A DNA stretch of 64,000 nucleotides from assembly GCA_002245855.1 (NCBI GenBank), contig NOUX01000014.1, forward strand, positions 1 to 64,000. The letters run 5' to 3'. The notes beneath the pieces are model-generated. The model did not search any database. It had not been told where the DNA came from and saw only the letters and a list, made by a program, of their open reading frames with translations. This document shows, piece after piece, positions 8,338 to 18,084 of this stretch (position 1 is the stretch's first letter; every line of letters begins with the position of its first letter). This DNA comes from Sphingobacterium cellulitidis. GTDB lineage: Bacteria > Bacteroidota > Bacteroidia > Sphingobacteriales > Sphingobacteriaceae. The position numbers and the translations under genes are program-made.

Positions 8338-8964
8338 TTACCACAGAACATATCTAGCACCAATCTTAAAACCTAATTGCATGATTCTATCATATGAATT
8401 TCCAGATTCGAAAGGAATTAAAGAATAGATTTTATATCCAGGTTCTAGATGGACAGAAAAGTTTTGCGAAAGATTGAGATTTGCACCTATTGCTAGTTGT
8501 ACACCTACTCCGTTTTGTTTATCCATTACCTGATGTTGTCCTGACACATCAAAATGTAAGGTTGGACCCAAATTAGCATAGAAGTACTTACCAAATTCCA
8601 TATGAGCGAGGATTGGTACTTCAATAATTTTTAAGGTCACAGTATCCTTAAATCTTTCCTTTTGCGGATCTACTACTGCTCCTAAAACATCAACTTCCTG
8701 TTTAGAAAAGCCAATTCCTGATTCCAGAAATACACGATTTTTTAGCGGTACTAGTACAGATACATCTGCAGAGAAATATTTTTTACTGGATAAAGAACCT
8801 GCACCATCTAGTTTTTTCAGGGGACCAATATTTCGAAAAGAAAAAGGTGTCACAGAAAGTCCGATTTTAAGTTTTTTATCAGTCTCCTGGGCTTTGGAAG
8901 AAAACGGAGTTAGGAATAAAAAAGCAATTGAAATAAGAAGGAAAAGAGGATAATTGGTTTTCAT
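8338..8964 (-). CDS. Outer-membrane beta-barrel protein
   Basis: This 208-residue protein has a signal peptide (residues 1-25, ending SSKAQ) and a series of alternating polar/aromatic strands, with repeated forms such as YFSADVSVLVPL, RVFLESGIGFS, YFYANLGPTLHFDV and NFSVHLEPGYKIYS. The C-terminus KIGARYVLW ends in an aromatic residue as expected for Bam-inserted barrels. It resembles the Bacteroidota OMP_b-brl family (PorT-like, 8-strand barrels). No ligand or partner can be read from the sequence. It is monocistronic, reading away from the small ORF at 9082-9228, whose terminator lies between them. Confidence 0.8.
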   Translation of the reverse strand: MKTNYPLFLLISIAFLFLTPFSSKAQETDKKLKIGLSVTPFSFRNIGPLKKLDGAGSLSSKKYFSADVSVLVPLKNRVFLESGIGFSKQEVDVLGAVVDPQKERFKDTVTLKIIEVPILAHMEFGKYFYANLGPTLHFDVSGQHQVMDKQNGVGVQLAIGANLNLSQNFSVHLEPGYKIYSLIPFESGNSYDRIMQLGFKIGARYVLW

Positions 8965-9046
8965 ATAAAAAAATTTTGTCTTTAATTGAGAACGAAAAAT
9001 AGGAAAAATTAGCTACATGGATTATTTAAATTTACAGAAGAAATAA

Positions 9047-9076
9047 AAAATGGTTGCTGAATTCAGCAACCATTTT
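9047..9076. terminator. 30-bp perfect palindrome, terminator of the small ORF
   Basis: AAAATGGTTGCTGA is followed directly by its reverse complement, centred on GAATTC and ending in TTTT on both strands. It begins 5 bases beyond the small ORF stop at 9082. Confidence 0.75.
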
Positions 9077-9081
9077 ATACG

Positions 9082-9228
9082 TTATTTTTTAGGTCTTGGT
9101 GGGCGGACATTTCCATTGTCTCCATACACGGGATCATCTGCATCAGCATCAGGATCATCTACAGATTGCGTGACCATGATATTAGGATCTGTAGGTTGGA
9201 TAGGCATCGTTGGATTACCTGGATTCAT
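9082..9228 (-). CDS. Small Asp/Pro-rich hypothetical protein (48 aa)
   Basis: This short open frame encodes 48 residues beginning MNPGNPTMPIQPTDPN. It has an acidic centre (DDPDADADDP) and a basic end RPPRPKK. There are no hydrophobic segments or cysteines, and it is likely disordered. Support for it being real: it fills the space between the OM-barrel promoter and an otherwise empty stretch, and a strong palindromic terminator follows its stop by 5 bases in the right orientation. I recognise no family. The composition resembles small low-complexity proteins common in Sphingobacteriaceae. It could instead be a chance frame in front of a terminated transcript. Confidence 0.45.
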   Translation of the reverse strand: MNPGNPTMPIQPTDPNIMVTQSVDDPDADADDPVYGDNGNVRPPRPKK

Positions 9229-9235
9229 TAAATAG

Positions 9236-9624
9236 GACAAAATTAAGTACCACATTTCTCAAAAAATTAGAATGTAAAAGCCTGCTAGGTCCGCACAGTC
9301 CATCTGTGGGATTGCTAGAAAAAAATTGTCCAGAAGGCCTTCTGAATTTTTTGGAATTGAGGCGCATGAATTCCTCAAATTGAAATCTCTTTTGTATCTT
9401 TCCTCGAAAGCACAAACAGTATTAACCACTGATTTCGAAAACAAATTTATAGCGCCGAAAGCGACTAATAATCAACCATTTCCACTATTTCAGGTAATTC
9501 CAGTTGAATTCTGGTATTTCCAGTGTGGGTAATGGTCAAACTGTTTTTAGGAAGATTTGTATTAATTATGAGAGGTATCGGATTTCCGGTAATTCTGTGT
9601 AGGGGAAACTATTATTATAAGGGA
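9236..9624. other. Intergenic region without recognisable features
   Basis: Several 60-70 codon open frames overlap here on both strands, but none has family resemblance, consistent codon use or an associated terminator. I see no promoter match good enough to report. Confidence 0.5.
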
Positions 9625-10545
9625 ATGTCTGCATTCAATAGATTTAAAGAACAGGTTTTAAAAGCTTATTGGGAGAAACATAGCAACAATGAGCTACATG
9701 ATCGATTGGCAAATCCAACTTCTGCCAATTTGAGGGATTATGCATTATTCTTATTGGGATCAGGTTTAAATCCTGATGATAAGAAAACCCTTCGGGATTT
9801 TTTTATTTTGAAAGATGAGCATGGAGATTTGGAGAAGTCAATTGCGGGAATCGACATCGATAAATTAAAACCGGTTCGATATTTTATTGATAAGAAAACC
9901 AATAATCCAGATGAAACAATCGTAAAATTATTGGCTGTGCTTATTGATTTTCAACCTAGACCATTCCGCATTGATGATTGGACCGAAAATCCAACAATTC
10001 CATTTACTTCAATTTCAAAACCCACCGTATTGGAAAATGACCGAAGTGGAAAAAGTCAGGATTTGGAGCCTCAAACTGAACCCGAAAGTATAGAATCTCC
10101 AAAACCTGTCGATTATAAAAGGAAAGGTTCAAAACTGAATAAGAAAGCTGTTCTTCTTGTAAGTTCAGGGGGAATTATTGCGGCAAGTTTAGGATATATT
10201 GGATTCAAAGAAAAGAAAGAATGTATGTGCTGGTTTAAGGATCAGTATATTGTGGTGGATTGTATTAATAATAACCTTAGGAATAAAAATGTAATCGCAC
10301 TAGATCAGGATAAGCTCGAAAATTTTAAGAAAATAACCAGATATGATACATTAGGAATTAAGGATGTTAATAAAATTTGGTATTCAAAGGTAAATAATGA
10401 GGTTGAGTTCTTTACAGAAGCAGGAAAGCATCCAGAACATGCGGAACGAGGCTTAAAATTGGCTACCGAATATATTATTCGAAAATACGCCATGGGAGAA
10501 AATACAGATACAACAGAGAAGACAGGAATAAATAATTCAGAATAA
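9625..10545 (+). CDS. Hypothetical single-pass membrane protein (306 aa)
   Basis: I do not recognise this protein. From ATG 9625 (preceded by AAGGGA, and the first start giving a hydrophilic, helical N-terminus) it has a soluble part of about 170 residues containing NELHDRLANPTSANLRDYALFLL, a Pro/Glu/Ser linker (about 130-165), a basic KRKGSKLNKK stretch and one membrane helix at about 175-194. A second soluble domain of about 110 residues follows, opening with a CMCWF motif. The topology resembles anti-sigma factors or membrane-tethered sensors with a cytosolic N-terminus, but no sigma factor is adjacent, so that is only a guess. An open frame extends up to 9523, but those residues look unlike protein. 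A terminator overlaps its stop. Confidence 0.7.
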   Translation: MSAFNRFKEQVLKAYWEKHSNNELHDRLANPTSANLRDYALFLLGSGLNPDDKKTLRDFFILKDEHGDLEKSIAGIDIDKLKPVRYFIDKKTNNPDETIVKLLAVLIDFQPRPFRIDDWTENPTIPFTSISKPTVLENDRSGKSQDLEPQTEPESIESPKPVDYKRKGSKLNKKAVLLVSSGGIIAASLGYIGFKEKKECMCWFKDQYIVVDCINNNLRNKNVIALDQDKLENFKKITRYDTLGIKDVNKIWYSKVNNEVEFFTEAGKHPEHAERGLKLATEYIIRKYAMGENTDTTEKTGINNSE

Positions 10546-10574
10546 ATATCTGGATTCTTATTCCTGTCTTTTTT
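10521..10574 (+). terminator. Intrinsic terminator overlapping the stop of the 306-aa gene
   Basis: Arms GACAGGAATAA (10521-10531) and TTATTCCTGTC (10558-10568) are followed by T6. The stop codon at 10543-10545 lies within the loop. Confidence 0.7.
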
Positions 10575-10588
10575 ATATGAATAAAAAA

Positions 10589-11653
10589 TTAAGCAATAGT
10601 TACTTCTTTCATTAAGTAAACATCTTGAATTGCATTTAATAAAGTTACACCGTCTTTCATTGGCTTTTGAAAGGCTTTTCTACCGCTGATTAGACCAGTA
10701 CCGCCTGCTCTTTTGTTGATGACAGCCGTTTGTATAGCATCCTTGAGGTCTTTCTTGCCAGATGCTCCACCAGAGTTGATCAATCCAGCTCTTCCAGCAA
10801 AACAATTTAAAACCTGATAGCGACATAAATCAATAGGATGGTCTGAACTTAATTCTGTGTACATTCTTTCATCCAATTTTCCATAGCTACTATTACCCAT
10901 ATTCAATACTCTGTATCCGCCATTAACTTCTGGCAACTTTTGTTTGATAATATCGGCTTCAATGGTTACTCCTAAATGATTGGCTTGACCAGTTAAATCG
11001 GCCGCCAAATGAAAATCGACTCCATCTTTTTTAAAAGCATCATTCCGCAAATAACACCATAATATAGTGGCCATTCCTAAAGAATGAGCTTCTTGAAAAG
11101 CTTTGCTGACCTCTATAATTTGTCGTACCGATTCTGGGGAACCAAAATAAATAGTTGCACCGATAGCTGCGGCTCCCATGTTCCAGGCTTCACGAACTGT
11201 ACCGTATAAGATTTGATCACTCTTATTAGGGAAGCTCAATAATTCATTATGATTAATTTTCACCACAAAAGGTATTTTATGTGCGTATTTTCTAGACACC
11301 GCTCCTAAGACACCAAATGTAGAAGCCACAGCGTTACAGCCACCTTCTATTGCTAATTTGACAATATTTTCAGGGTCGAAATAAATTGGATTGGCTGCAA
11401 ATGAGGCACCAGCACTATGTTCAATACCTTGATCAACAGGCAGGATAGATAAATAGCCTGTTCCTCCTAATCTACCATGTCCAAATATATTTCCTAAACT
11501 TCGTAATACCTGCGGATTTCTATCTGAAATCCCATATACATCATCAATAAATTTTGATGATGGCAATTGAAGAATATTTTTTGGAATAGTTTTGCTTTCA
11601 AATTTAAGTAGTTCATCACTACCTAAGTGTTCAATTAATTTATTGATATTCAT
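10589..11653 (-). CDS. fbaB: Class I fructose-bisphosphate aldolase (FbaB/DhnA type)
   Basis: This enzyme interconverts fructose-1,6-bisphosphate with dihydroxyacetone phosphate and glyceraldehyde-3-phosphate through a Schiff-base lysine, in glycolysis and gluconeogenesis. The 354-residue length and the stretches YLSILPVDQGIEHSAGASF, PFVVKINHNELLS, GAAAIGATIYFGS, ILWCYLRN and GLINSGGASG identify the archaeal-type DhnA/FbaB class rather than class II zinc enzymes. ATG 11653 (MNINKLIEHLG) is chosen over an upstream in-frame ATG 24 bases earlier because homologues start there. It is monocistronic and convergent with the 306-aa gene. I am confident of the family; the physiological direction cannot be judged. 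Confidence 0.93.
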   Translation of the reverse strand: MNINKLIEHLGSDELLKFESKTIPKNILQLPSSKFIDDVYGISDRNPQVLRSLGNIFGHGRLGGTGYLSILPVDQGIEHSAGASFAANPIYFDPENIVKLAIEGGCNAVASTFGVLGAVSRKYAHKIPFVVKINHNELLSFPNKSDQILYGTVREAWNMGAAAIGATIYFGSPESVRQIIEVSKAFQEAHSLGMATILWCYLRNDAFKKDGVDFHLAADLTGQANHLGVTIEADIIKQKLPEVNGGYRVLNMGNSSYGKLDERMYTELSSDHPIDLCRYQVLNCFAGRAGLINSGGASGKKDLKDAIQTAVINKRAGGTGLISGRKAFQKPMKDGVTLLNAIQDVYLMKEVTIA

Positions 11654-11831
11654 AATTATGTTTTTAATGTAATACAATAAATGAACATGAAGGATTTAGA
11701 TTTGTTTTAAATAATAGTTACTATTGTTTTCAACAGATGTCAATGAATAATGTGGTGAACAGGATTATATTTTATCTAACAATTGAAATTTCAAGTTTCC
11801 ATATCTGCAGCTGACATGAAAGTTCAGTTAA

Positions 11832-11859
11832 ACAAAAAAGCCAAGGTAAACCTTGGCTT
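11832..11859 (-). terminator. Intrinsic terminator of the beta-helix gene
   Basis: AAGCCAAGG, a TTTA loop and CCTTGGCTT (minus strand) are followed by T5. The stem begins within the TAA stop codon of the gene ending at 11858. Confidence 0.8.
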
Positions 11860-14242
11860 ATAATGATACTTCTATTTTTTTCTTTTCTTGATTCCGAAAT
11901 ATTTCAAAATTTAACTTATTCATATACTGGTCTCTTTTGAATACTTTTTGTAACTCACCTAAATCCTTCACACCCTCACCTTGACAAGAAACAATGACAT
12001 CAGCATTTTGAATCCCAGCTTTTAATAATGGTGAATTTTCGGATAATCCTAAAACCAATACGCCTTCCATTGTAGGCAAACCTGCCGCAGATTGCTCACC
12101 CAAGGTTTCAATGGATTTAAGCTTTGCCCCTTTCCATTCAAAAACCTCTCCTTCTTTACTATTTCCTTCCACTTCAATCTCAGGAATAAACGGGCTATCT
12201 GAAATATCTTTTAAACGTGAACTCATGACCCCTACATCCTGAAGGTTAATTTCTTTAAACCCAACTAGACTACCAGATATTAATTTAAATTTTCCTGTAC
12301 TGATATCAGTAAATTCCAGTTTCACTGGATTTGAGTGTTGATCCACACCCTTTGCTTGATCTATTAATAAGTCTTTTTCACTTGTATAAAAATTCCGGTC
12401 TACTTTATCACCCCAATATTTGACTTGAATATCCTGATGATGATGCATCACTATATTATTTCGAAAGATATCATGGCTATCCTTAAACCACACATGTGGA
12501 TGAAATCCATTGTTGATCATAACATTGTTATATACTGTTCTATAAAAACCTTCTCGTAATTTTAATCCGCCAGTCAAACACAGATTATTGAAGATTTCGT
12601 AATTCGAAGAACCATCATCTAAATCTATATCCCATCCATGATCACAACTAAACCTATTATCGCTAATGACTGTTGTTTCAATAGCATCCAACTTAACCCA
12701 ATTTGGATGTTTCTCAACAATTTTATCCATTTCCGTTCTATCTGGATGCCAAAATCTATCTCTTCCCCAGGAATTAAATGCTCCATGGTCACTTGTTTCT
12801 AATACGGTCCGAAAGACATCATTATGGGAAATTTTATGTCCTCCCCAAGTTCCATCGCCGATATTAATCCCCGCACGTGGGACATTGTAAATTGTATTAT
12901 GCAATACTGAAATCCGAGAGGCCATAGAAATTTGAACTCCCGCTACTTGTTTTTCTATAAGCCCTATATTACGGATTAAATTATCACTAGCCTCACATTC
13001 AGCAGGGTAATTATTAGTTTTGGGTCCTGGAATGGTATCAATTTCATTTTCAGGAACAAATTTTTCATATCGGAATGAAGGACTTCGAACTGCATCAGGA
13101 TCACCAACAAAGTTTATCGCTCCAGCACCAATACGTTCAAATAAATTACCTTTAATCCCAACATTACGATTGTAATTGCTAATGAAAACTGCATTGCCTC
13201 CCAAATCAGTAAAATCTGAATTTGAAACAGAACAATTTTCTGCCCCTTCAATTCGCACCGCAGCCTGCCGATATATAGTCCAATCACTCCGTAGTAATGG
13301 TTCAGTAGTTTTCATAAAAGTCGGAATAGTGTGAATAAACTTTATCCCTTCAATATGAACGTTTCGGATAGGTTCATCCTCATTCCCTTGAATTGAAATT
13401 AAAGATTCCAAAACTGGTGCTTCAAATTCAAAATCATTCGGATTTTTATCACCAAAATTTAAGTAAAGTGTTGAGTTTTCAGAATCTAAATACCATTCAT
13501 TCTCACTATCCAATTCCTCAAATACATTTTCAACAAATCGATATCTTTCATGCATTTTGCTAGGGCGATTATTTTGAGGCCCACCCTCCAACACTAATTC
13601 CCCATTTTCTTTCTTACCTGTTACCAAATAATGAAATCCTCCCCATTTTCCTATGTGCAAGGCATGAACAATTGCACCTTTTGGGTTCTGCCATTTTTTA
13701 ACTCTCTCAGGATCAATTGCATCATCAGCATAACCATTAAAAGGTAAAACCTTGGGGTCATAATTAGGATATCGTGCTCTTATCAAATGGACATTTGATG
13801 TATATAAACTTTGAAATTTGAGATTGGAAGGAACTTTAGCAGTCCACATCCCTTTATTATTTTTGGACCATTTTAAATTCAGTGTGACTGCACCTGAAAA
13901 AACAACTTTTCTTTGGTCTAGCGCCTTAATAATTAGTTTTCCTTTAGAACTACTAAGATGTTTATTTAATTCTAAACTTTGTTTTAAATGATAAATTCCA
14001 GAATGCACTAATAATTCTACATCACTATCAGGATTTTTCTTCTTAAATTCTAAAATTTTGTCCAAGGCATATTCAGGACTTTTAAATGGTTTTTCTTTTG
14101 TTCCAGGATTAGAATTCTCCCCTTGCTGAGATAAATGAAAAACAACTTTTTTATTTTGAGCTTTTGATATTGTATGGAATAAAAACAGACACAAAATCAA
14201 TAGAATAAATTTGTTGAATCGCAATGTTAAATTTGAATGCAT
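11858..14242 (-). CDS. Secreted right-handed parallel beta-helix protein with C-terminal PDZ domain
   Basis: This is a 794-residue protein with a signal peptide (about 10-28, ending SKAQ). Residues about 30-110 hold the GTKEKPFKSPEYAL stretch typical of pectate-lyase-like beta-helix enzymes, in which GT..KPF is followed by a ladder of short strands. Repeated motifs such as NRNVGIKGNLFERIGAGAINFVGD, SDNLIRNIGL and ISVLHNTIYNVPRAGINIGDG mark helix rungs to about residue 620. The final 90 residues (from about 700) form a PDZ-like domain, VLVLGLSENSPLLKAGIQNADVIVS. Proteins of this layout in Bacteroidota are usually annotated as glycan-degrading hydrolases/lyases, but no catalytic residues can be assigned. 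The gene stands alone, with no PUL neighbours except the SusC/D pair 0.7 kb upstream on the other strand. Confidence 0.82.
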   Translation of the reverse strand: MHSNLTLRFNKFILLILCLFLFHTISKAQNKKVVFHLSQQGENSNPGTKEKPFKSPEYALDKILEFKKKNPDSDVELLVHSGIYHLKQSLELNKHLSSSKGKLIIKALDQRKVVFSGAVTLNLKWSKNNKGMWTAKVPSNLKFQSLYTSNVHLIRARYPNYDPKVLPFNGYADDAIDPERVKKWQNPKGAIVHALHIGKWGGFHYLVTGKKENGELVLEGGPQNNRPSKMHERYRFVENVFEELDSENEWYLDSENSTLYLNFGDKNPNDFEFEAPVLESLISIQGNEDEPIRNVHIEGIKFIHTIPTFMKTTEPLLRSDWTIYRQAAVRIEGAENCSVSNSDFTDLGGNAVFISNYNRNVGIKGNLFERIGAGAINFVGDPDAVRSPSFRYEKFVPENEIDTIPGPKTNNYPAECEASDNLIRNIGLIEKQVAGVQISMASRISVLHNTIYNVPRAGINIGDGTWGGHKISHNDVFRTVLETSDHGAFNSWGRDRFWHPDRTEMDKIVEKHPNWVKLDAIETTVISDNRFSCDHGWDIDLDDGSSNYEIFNNLCLTGGLKLREGFYRTVYNNVMINNGFHPHVWFKDSHDIFRNNIVMHHHQDIQVKYWGDKVDRNFYTSEKDLLIDQAKGVDQHSNPVKLEFTDISTGKFKLISGSLVGFKEINLQDVGVMSSRLKDISDSPFIPEIEVEGNSKEGEVFEWKGAKLKSIETLGEQSAAGLPTMEGVLVLGLSENSPLLKAGIQNADVIVSCQGEGVKDLGELQKVFKRDQYMNKLNFEIFRNQEKKKIEVSL

Positions 14243-14372
14243 AAGGTTTAGGTTTAGAAATGTGCATTATATATTCAATATAATAAAATTAGTTAGATAA
14301 TTAAATTGTTAGATATCTATTCAAAATTTCTTCAAAATTATACCTTTAAATTACCTTGAAAAAACACCTTGA

Positions 14373-14508
14373 ATGAAAATTTAAATCATTGAAGATGAAA
14401 AAGAATTAGCAAATAGCATGGTTCAGTACCTAACAGAAGAAATACATCTGTGAAGTAGCCATGAGTTTTTTTGAAGCCAATCAAAAAGTTGAAGCATTTT
14501 CACCAACT
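14373..14508 (+). pseudogene. Decayed N-terminus of an OmpR-type response regulator
   Basis: From ATG 14373 the frame reads MKI-stop-IIEDEKELANSMVQYLTEE, after which a 1-base frameshift gives YICEVAMSFFEANQKVE. Joined, these match the receiver-domain start of OmpR/PhoB regulators (MKILIIEDEKELA..V..YL..E.Y.CE.A), including the acidic IIEDE pocket. Both an in-frame TAA (codon 4) and a frameshift are present, and no phosphoacceptor Asp, output domain or histidine kinase follows. This is a short relic, not a gene. Confidence 0.7.
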
Positions 14509-14824
14509 CCATTATAACATCCTCTTTTTCAAACAAACATGTTACAAAAAAAATATCATTTTATAAACCACTGATTTTCAATTAATTGTTTACAAAGAAA
14601 TTTTATCCATTTTCCTAACTTTTCCGCCCAATTTTCCTCCCGATTATCTCAACATTACATCAAAAATTCTTAATGAGATAATGTTTTAAACACATTCAAC
14701 CTAATATTTTCCAAAATTTCTATTTTCAACATTTTTTAATTTATCGTTTATATAATATTTTAAATTACCATATTTAGTTTTCTTAATAAATTATATTTCA
14801 ACTATTAAAACTTTAAACTTTTTA
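14509..14824. other. AT-rich leader region upstream of SusC 1
   Basis: After the response-regulator relic, this stretch is extremely AT-rich with no credible frame. It leads to the promoter box at 14825. Confidence 0.5.
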
Positions 14825-14832
14825 TATATTTG
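14825..14832 (+). promoter_or_regulatory. Promoter -7 box for SusC/SusD pair 1
   Basis: TATATTTG is a perfect TAnnTTTG match, about 99 bases upstream of ATG 14931, leaving a leader of roughly 90 bases as is common for SusC genes. Confidence 0.55.
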
Positions 14833-14930
14833 ACCTGATAATATCAAATTATGAAACCAATAAGCCACACTTATTGGAAATGTTTAACAATAGTTTTTAC
14901 AAACTTTTTATTTACGAACAACGAAGTATT

Positions 14931-17900
14931 ATGAAACAAAAATTACTCAGCGTTATTCTGCTTTGTATGCTATTTATTGGAATAGCAAACGCACAACAAA
15001 GGCAGGTAAGCGGTAAAGTAACATCAGCTTCCGAAGGCTCTCCTCTTGCAGGAGTATCTGTGCGTGTTGATGGAACAAATACTGCTACCCAAACCGATGG
15101 AAATGGAGATTATTCCATTGCAGTATCTAAAGAAAATGCAGTTCTTATCTTTTCTTACATTGGTTACTCTTCCCAACGAGTTAATTTGGGAAACCAAGGT
15201 ACAGTTAACATCCAATTAACCTCTACTGACAATGAACTTGAAGAAGTTATCGTCACTGCTTTAGGGGTGAAAAGGGAAAAAAGAGAACTAGGATACTCTG
15301 CCGAACAAGTCGACAGCAAAACTATTAACAAAGCTAGTGCAGTTAATATTGCGAACGGTTTGCAAGGTAAAGTTTCCGGATTGAATGTCACCACTAATAA
15401 CTCCGGTGTATTCGAAGACGTAAAAATCAACTTACGTGGTATCCGATCTTTAACAGGTAATAATAACCCGTTACTGGTTCTCGATGGTATTCAAATGGAT
15501 ATTAAATATCTATCCTCTATCAATCCAAACGACGTTGAAAACATTTCAGTGCTAAAAGGCGCAGCAGCAGCTGCAATTTATGGCCCTGACGCTCGTAACG
15601 GTGTGTTTTTAGTTACGACCAAAAGTGGTAATGAAGTTACTAGTGTTAACTTAAGCCACTCTACCCAATGGCAAAACATCTCCTTCTTCCCAAAATTGCA
15701 AAAGCAATTCGGACAAGGTGCTGACGGAGAAATTATCCCGATTGAAAACTGGTCTTGGGGACCTGCATATGACGGCAGCATAGCCAACATCGGCCCTGAA
15801 CTGGAAGATGGCACTCAACAAACAACACCTTATGTAGGAACTGATGAACGCCAGAAATTCTATGACACCGGAATAACCAATCAAACCAACCTTTCTCTAA
15901 ACGCCAAAAACTTCTTCTTAAGCTTAGAAAATGCAGATATCAAAGGTATAGTACCTGGAGATAAAAATAGAAGAAATGGTATCCGTTTAAATTCTAAACG
16001 TGAATTTGGAATATTTAGAGCTGCGGCCAATTTTAATTATACACAGCAAAACTATAATGTCTATAATCAAGAAGGTCAAGAAAACTATTACACAGCCCAA
16101 AATACAGGTGGTAACGATGGTTTATTTAGCCAATTAATAAATACTCCCGCGCACATTCCTTTGACCAAGTACAAAGATTATAAAAATGATATCTTCTCAA
16201 CTTACGACCATTGGTTTACTGATTATGGAATCAATCCATACTTCTCTTTAGGAAACTGGCGTAGACACGGTAAAAAACAAGATTTATTGACCAATATCGA
16301 GTTAGGGTTAAAACCTACTGATTGGTTGGATTTTACTTATCGTGCTTCTTTAACTTCTCGAGGAATTGCTGAAAGATACATTACTGAAGGAGTAAAAGAA
16401 ACTCCATTTGGTGCTAGCCGCGGTAAAACTGCCATTACTTCTGCATTAGAAGAATATAACTACAACCAAAACGTATTAACTTCCGATTTATTCGCCAGTG
16501 TTAATACTCCAATCAATGAAGATTTGATCTTCAAGGGTATTTTGGGAACAGCAGTTAGACAAAATGAATATAGAAATACCAGTGTAGGCGCAGATAACCT
16601 AGTAATTCCTGAATTATACAATATTGGAATCCGTACTGGTATCCTGACTGGAGCTTCAAATGGCTACAAAACAAGATTATTCTCAGTGTATGGTAGTGCT
16701 GGCTTCAACTATAAAAACTGGGCTAACTTAGAATTTACAGGCCGTTGGGACAAAACATCAACTTTAGCTCCAGGAAACAACTCTTATTTCTACCCAGGGG
16801 TTAATGGTGCAATTGTCTTGACTGATGCACTTGATATGAGTACTGACTTCTTTAACTATTTAAAAGTTAGAGCGGCTTGGACAAACACAGCCAACTCTGA
16901 CATCAGTCCATATTTCTTAGAAGCAACATATTCTCAAGCGAATGGCTTCCCGTTAGGTGGTATCACTGGATAAACAGCCAATAACACAACCTACAACTAC
17001 AACTTGAAACCAGAACGCATTAACACAACTGAAGCTGGTTTTGAAGCTGGATTATGGAATAACAGATTAACTTTAGAAGCTACCTATTTCTATTCAAAAA
17101 ATACGGACCAAATTATCAGTGTAAACACTTCTGAAGCTTCCGGTTTTGCTAGAACAAATACCAACGCAGCTTCATTCGATAGTAAAGGGGTAGATTTTGA
17201 CTTCAACCTTTCTCCTTTAATTAATTTCGAAGGCGGATCTGTAAACTTTAGAGGTAACTTCCTTTGGAATGACTCCAAAGTAACTAGTGTTTATGAAGCA
17301 CAAGGTTTAAAACAAGAAGAACTTTCCATCGGTGGCTACACTATTGCAGGGAACTACGCTATTGTCGGCCAACCAGCATTCGTAATGCGCGGTACTGATT
17401 ATGAAAGAGACGACCAAGGCAGAATTATCGTTAGTGCTGCTGATGGCCGCCCTACAACTGCATCTACCAATGTCAATTTCGGTAGAACATTACCTAAATG
17501 GATCGTTGGTCTAAACCCTTCAGTAAACTACAAAGGATTTAACTTATCAGCTTTGTTTGAATACAAAGGTGGCCACGTAGTATCATTCTTCGGATTAGGT
17601 GCTGATATGGCTTGGACTGGGGTTTCTGAAGCTACAGCTTACAACAACCGCGAACCATTTATCCTTCCTAATTCTGTTATTGAAGACCCAAATAATCCTG
17701 GATCTTATATCCCGAATACAGAAGCAAAAATTGGTGAAAATGAAGCCATCTACAATTATTACACTGGTGAGTTTCAAAATACAGCCTCAAACTTTATCGT
17801 AAGTGCTAATCACTGGAGATTGAGAGAAGTAGCGCTTTCTTACCAAGTGCCTGAAACATGGTTAAAATCTAGACAAAAAGCTATTAAAGGACTTTCAATT

Positions 17901-18068
17901 GCCTTGGTGGGTAGAAATCTAGCCCTTTGGCTCCCTAAAGAAAACGTATTTATGGACCCGGATTTCAACAACATGACTGACGCTTACCCGAATGCTTATG
18001 GTAATGTCAATTCAACCTCAAACCCACCGGTAAGAAATTTTGGTTTTACCCTGAATGCTACATTCTAA
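14931..18068 (+). pseudogene. SusC/RagA-type TonB-dependent transporter 1, interrupted by in-frame TAA
   Basis: One frame of about 1,045 codons encodes a typical SusC. It has a signal peptide (1-20, GIANAQ), a carboxypeptidase-regulatory-like domain (about 22-105, VSGKVTSASEGSPLAGVSVRVDG), the TonB-box/plug start EEVIVTALGVKRE, a plug with NNPLLVLDGIQM and AAAAAIYGPDARNGVFLVTTK, then the 22-strand barrel ending FGFTLNATF. It is broken only by TAA at 16971-16973 (codon 681), with LGGITG before and TANNTTYNYNLKPERIN directly after in the same frame, which is the conserved LKPE barrel stretch. A truncated barrel could not insert, so glycan import by this pair is probably lost unless the stop is an error or is read through. 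It imports oligosaccharides (inferred). SusD follows by 16 bases. ATG 14931 gives the signal peptide. Confidence 0.9.
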
Positions 18069-18084
18069 TTAAATGGAGAAGAAT

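Noticed and set aside
9050..9235. 61-codon plus-strand frame opposite the small Asp/Pro-rich ORF
   Set aside because: It starts within the palindromic terminator, and the composition (Ser/Gly low complexity) is the antisense of the better-supported minus-strand frame.
4621..16973. Alternative genetic code with TAA/TAG as sense codons
   Set aside because: Nearly all other genes end in TAA or TAG at family-appropriate positions, so the three internal stops are better explained as mutations or errors.
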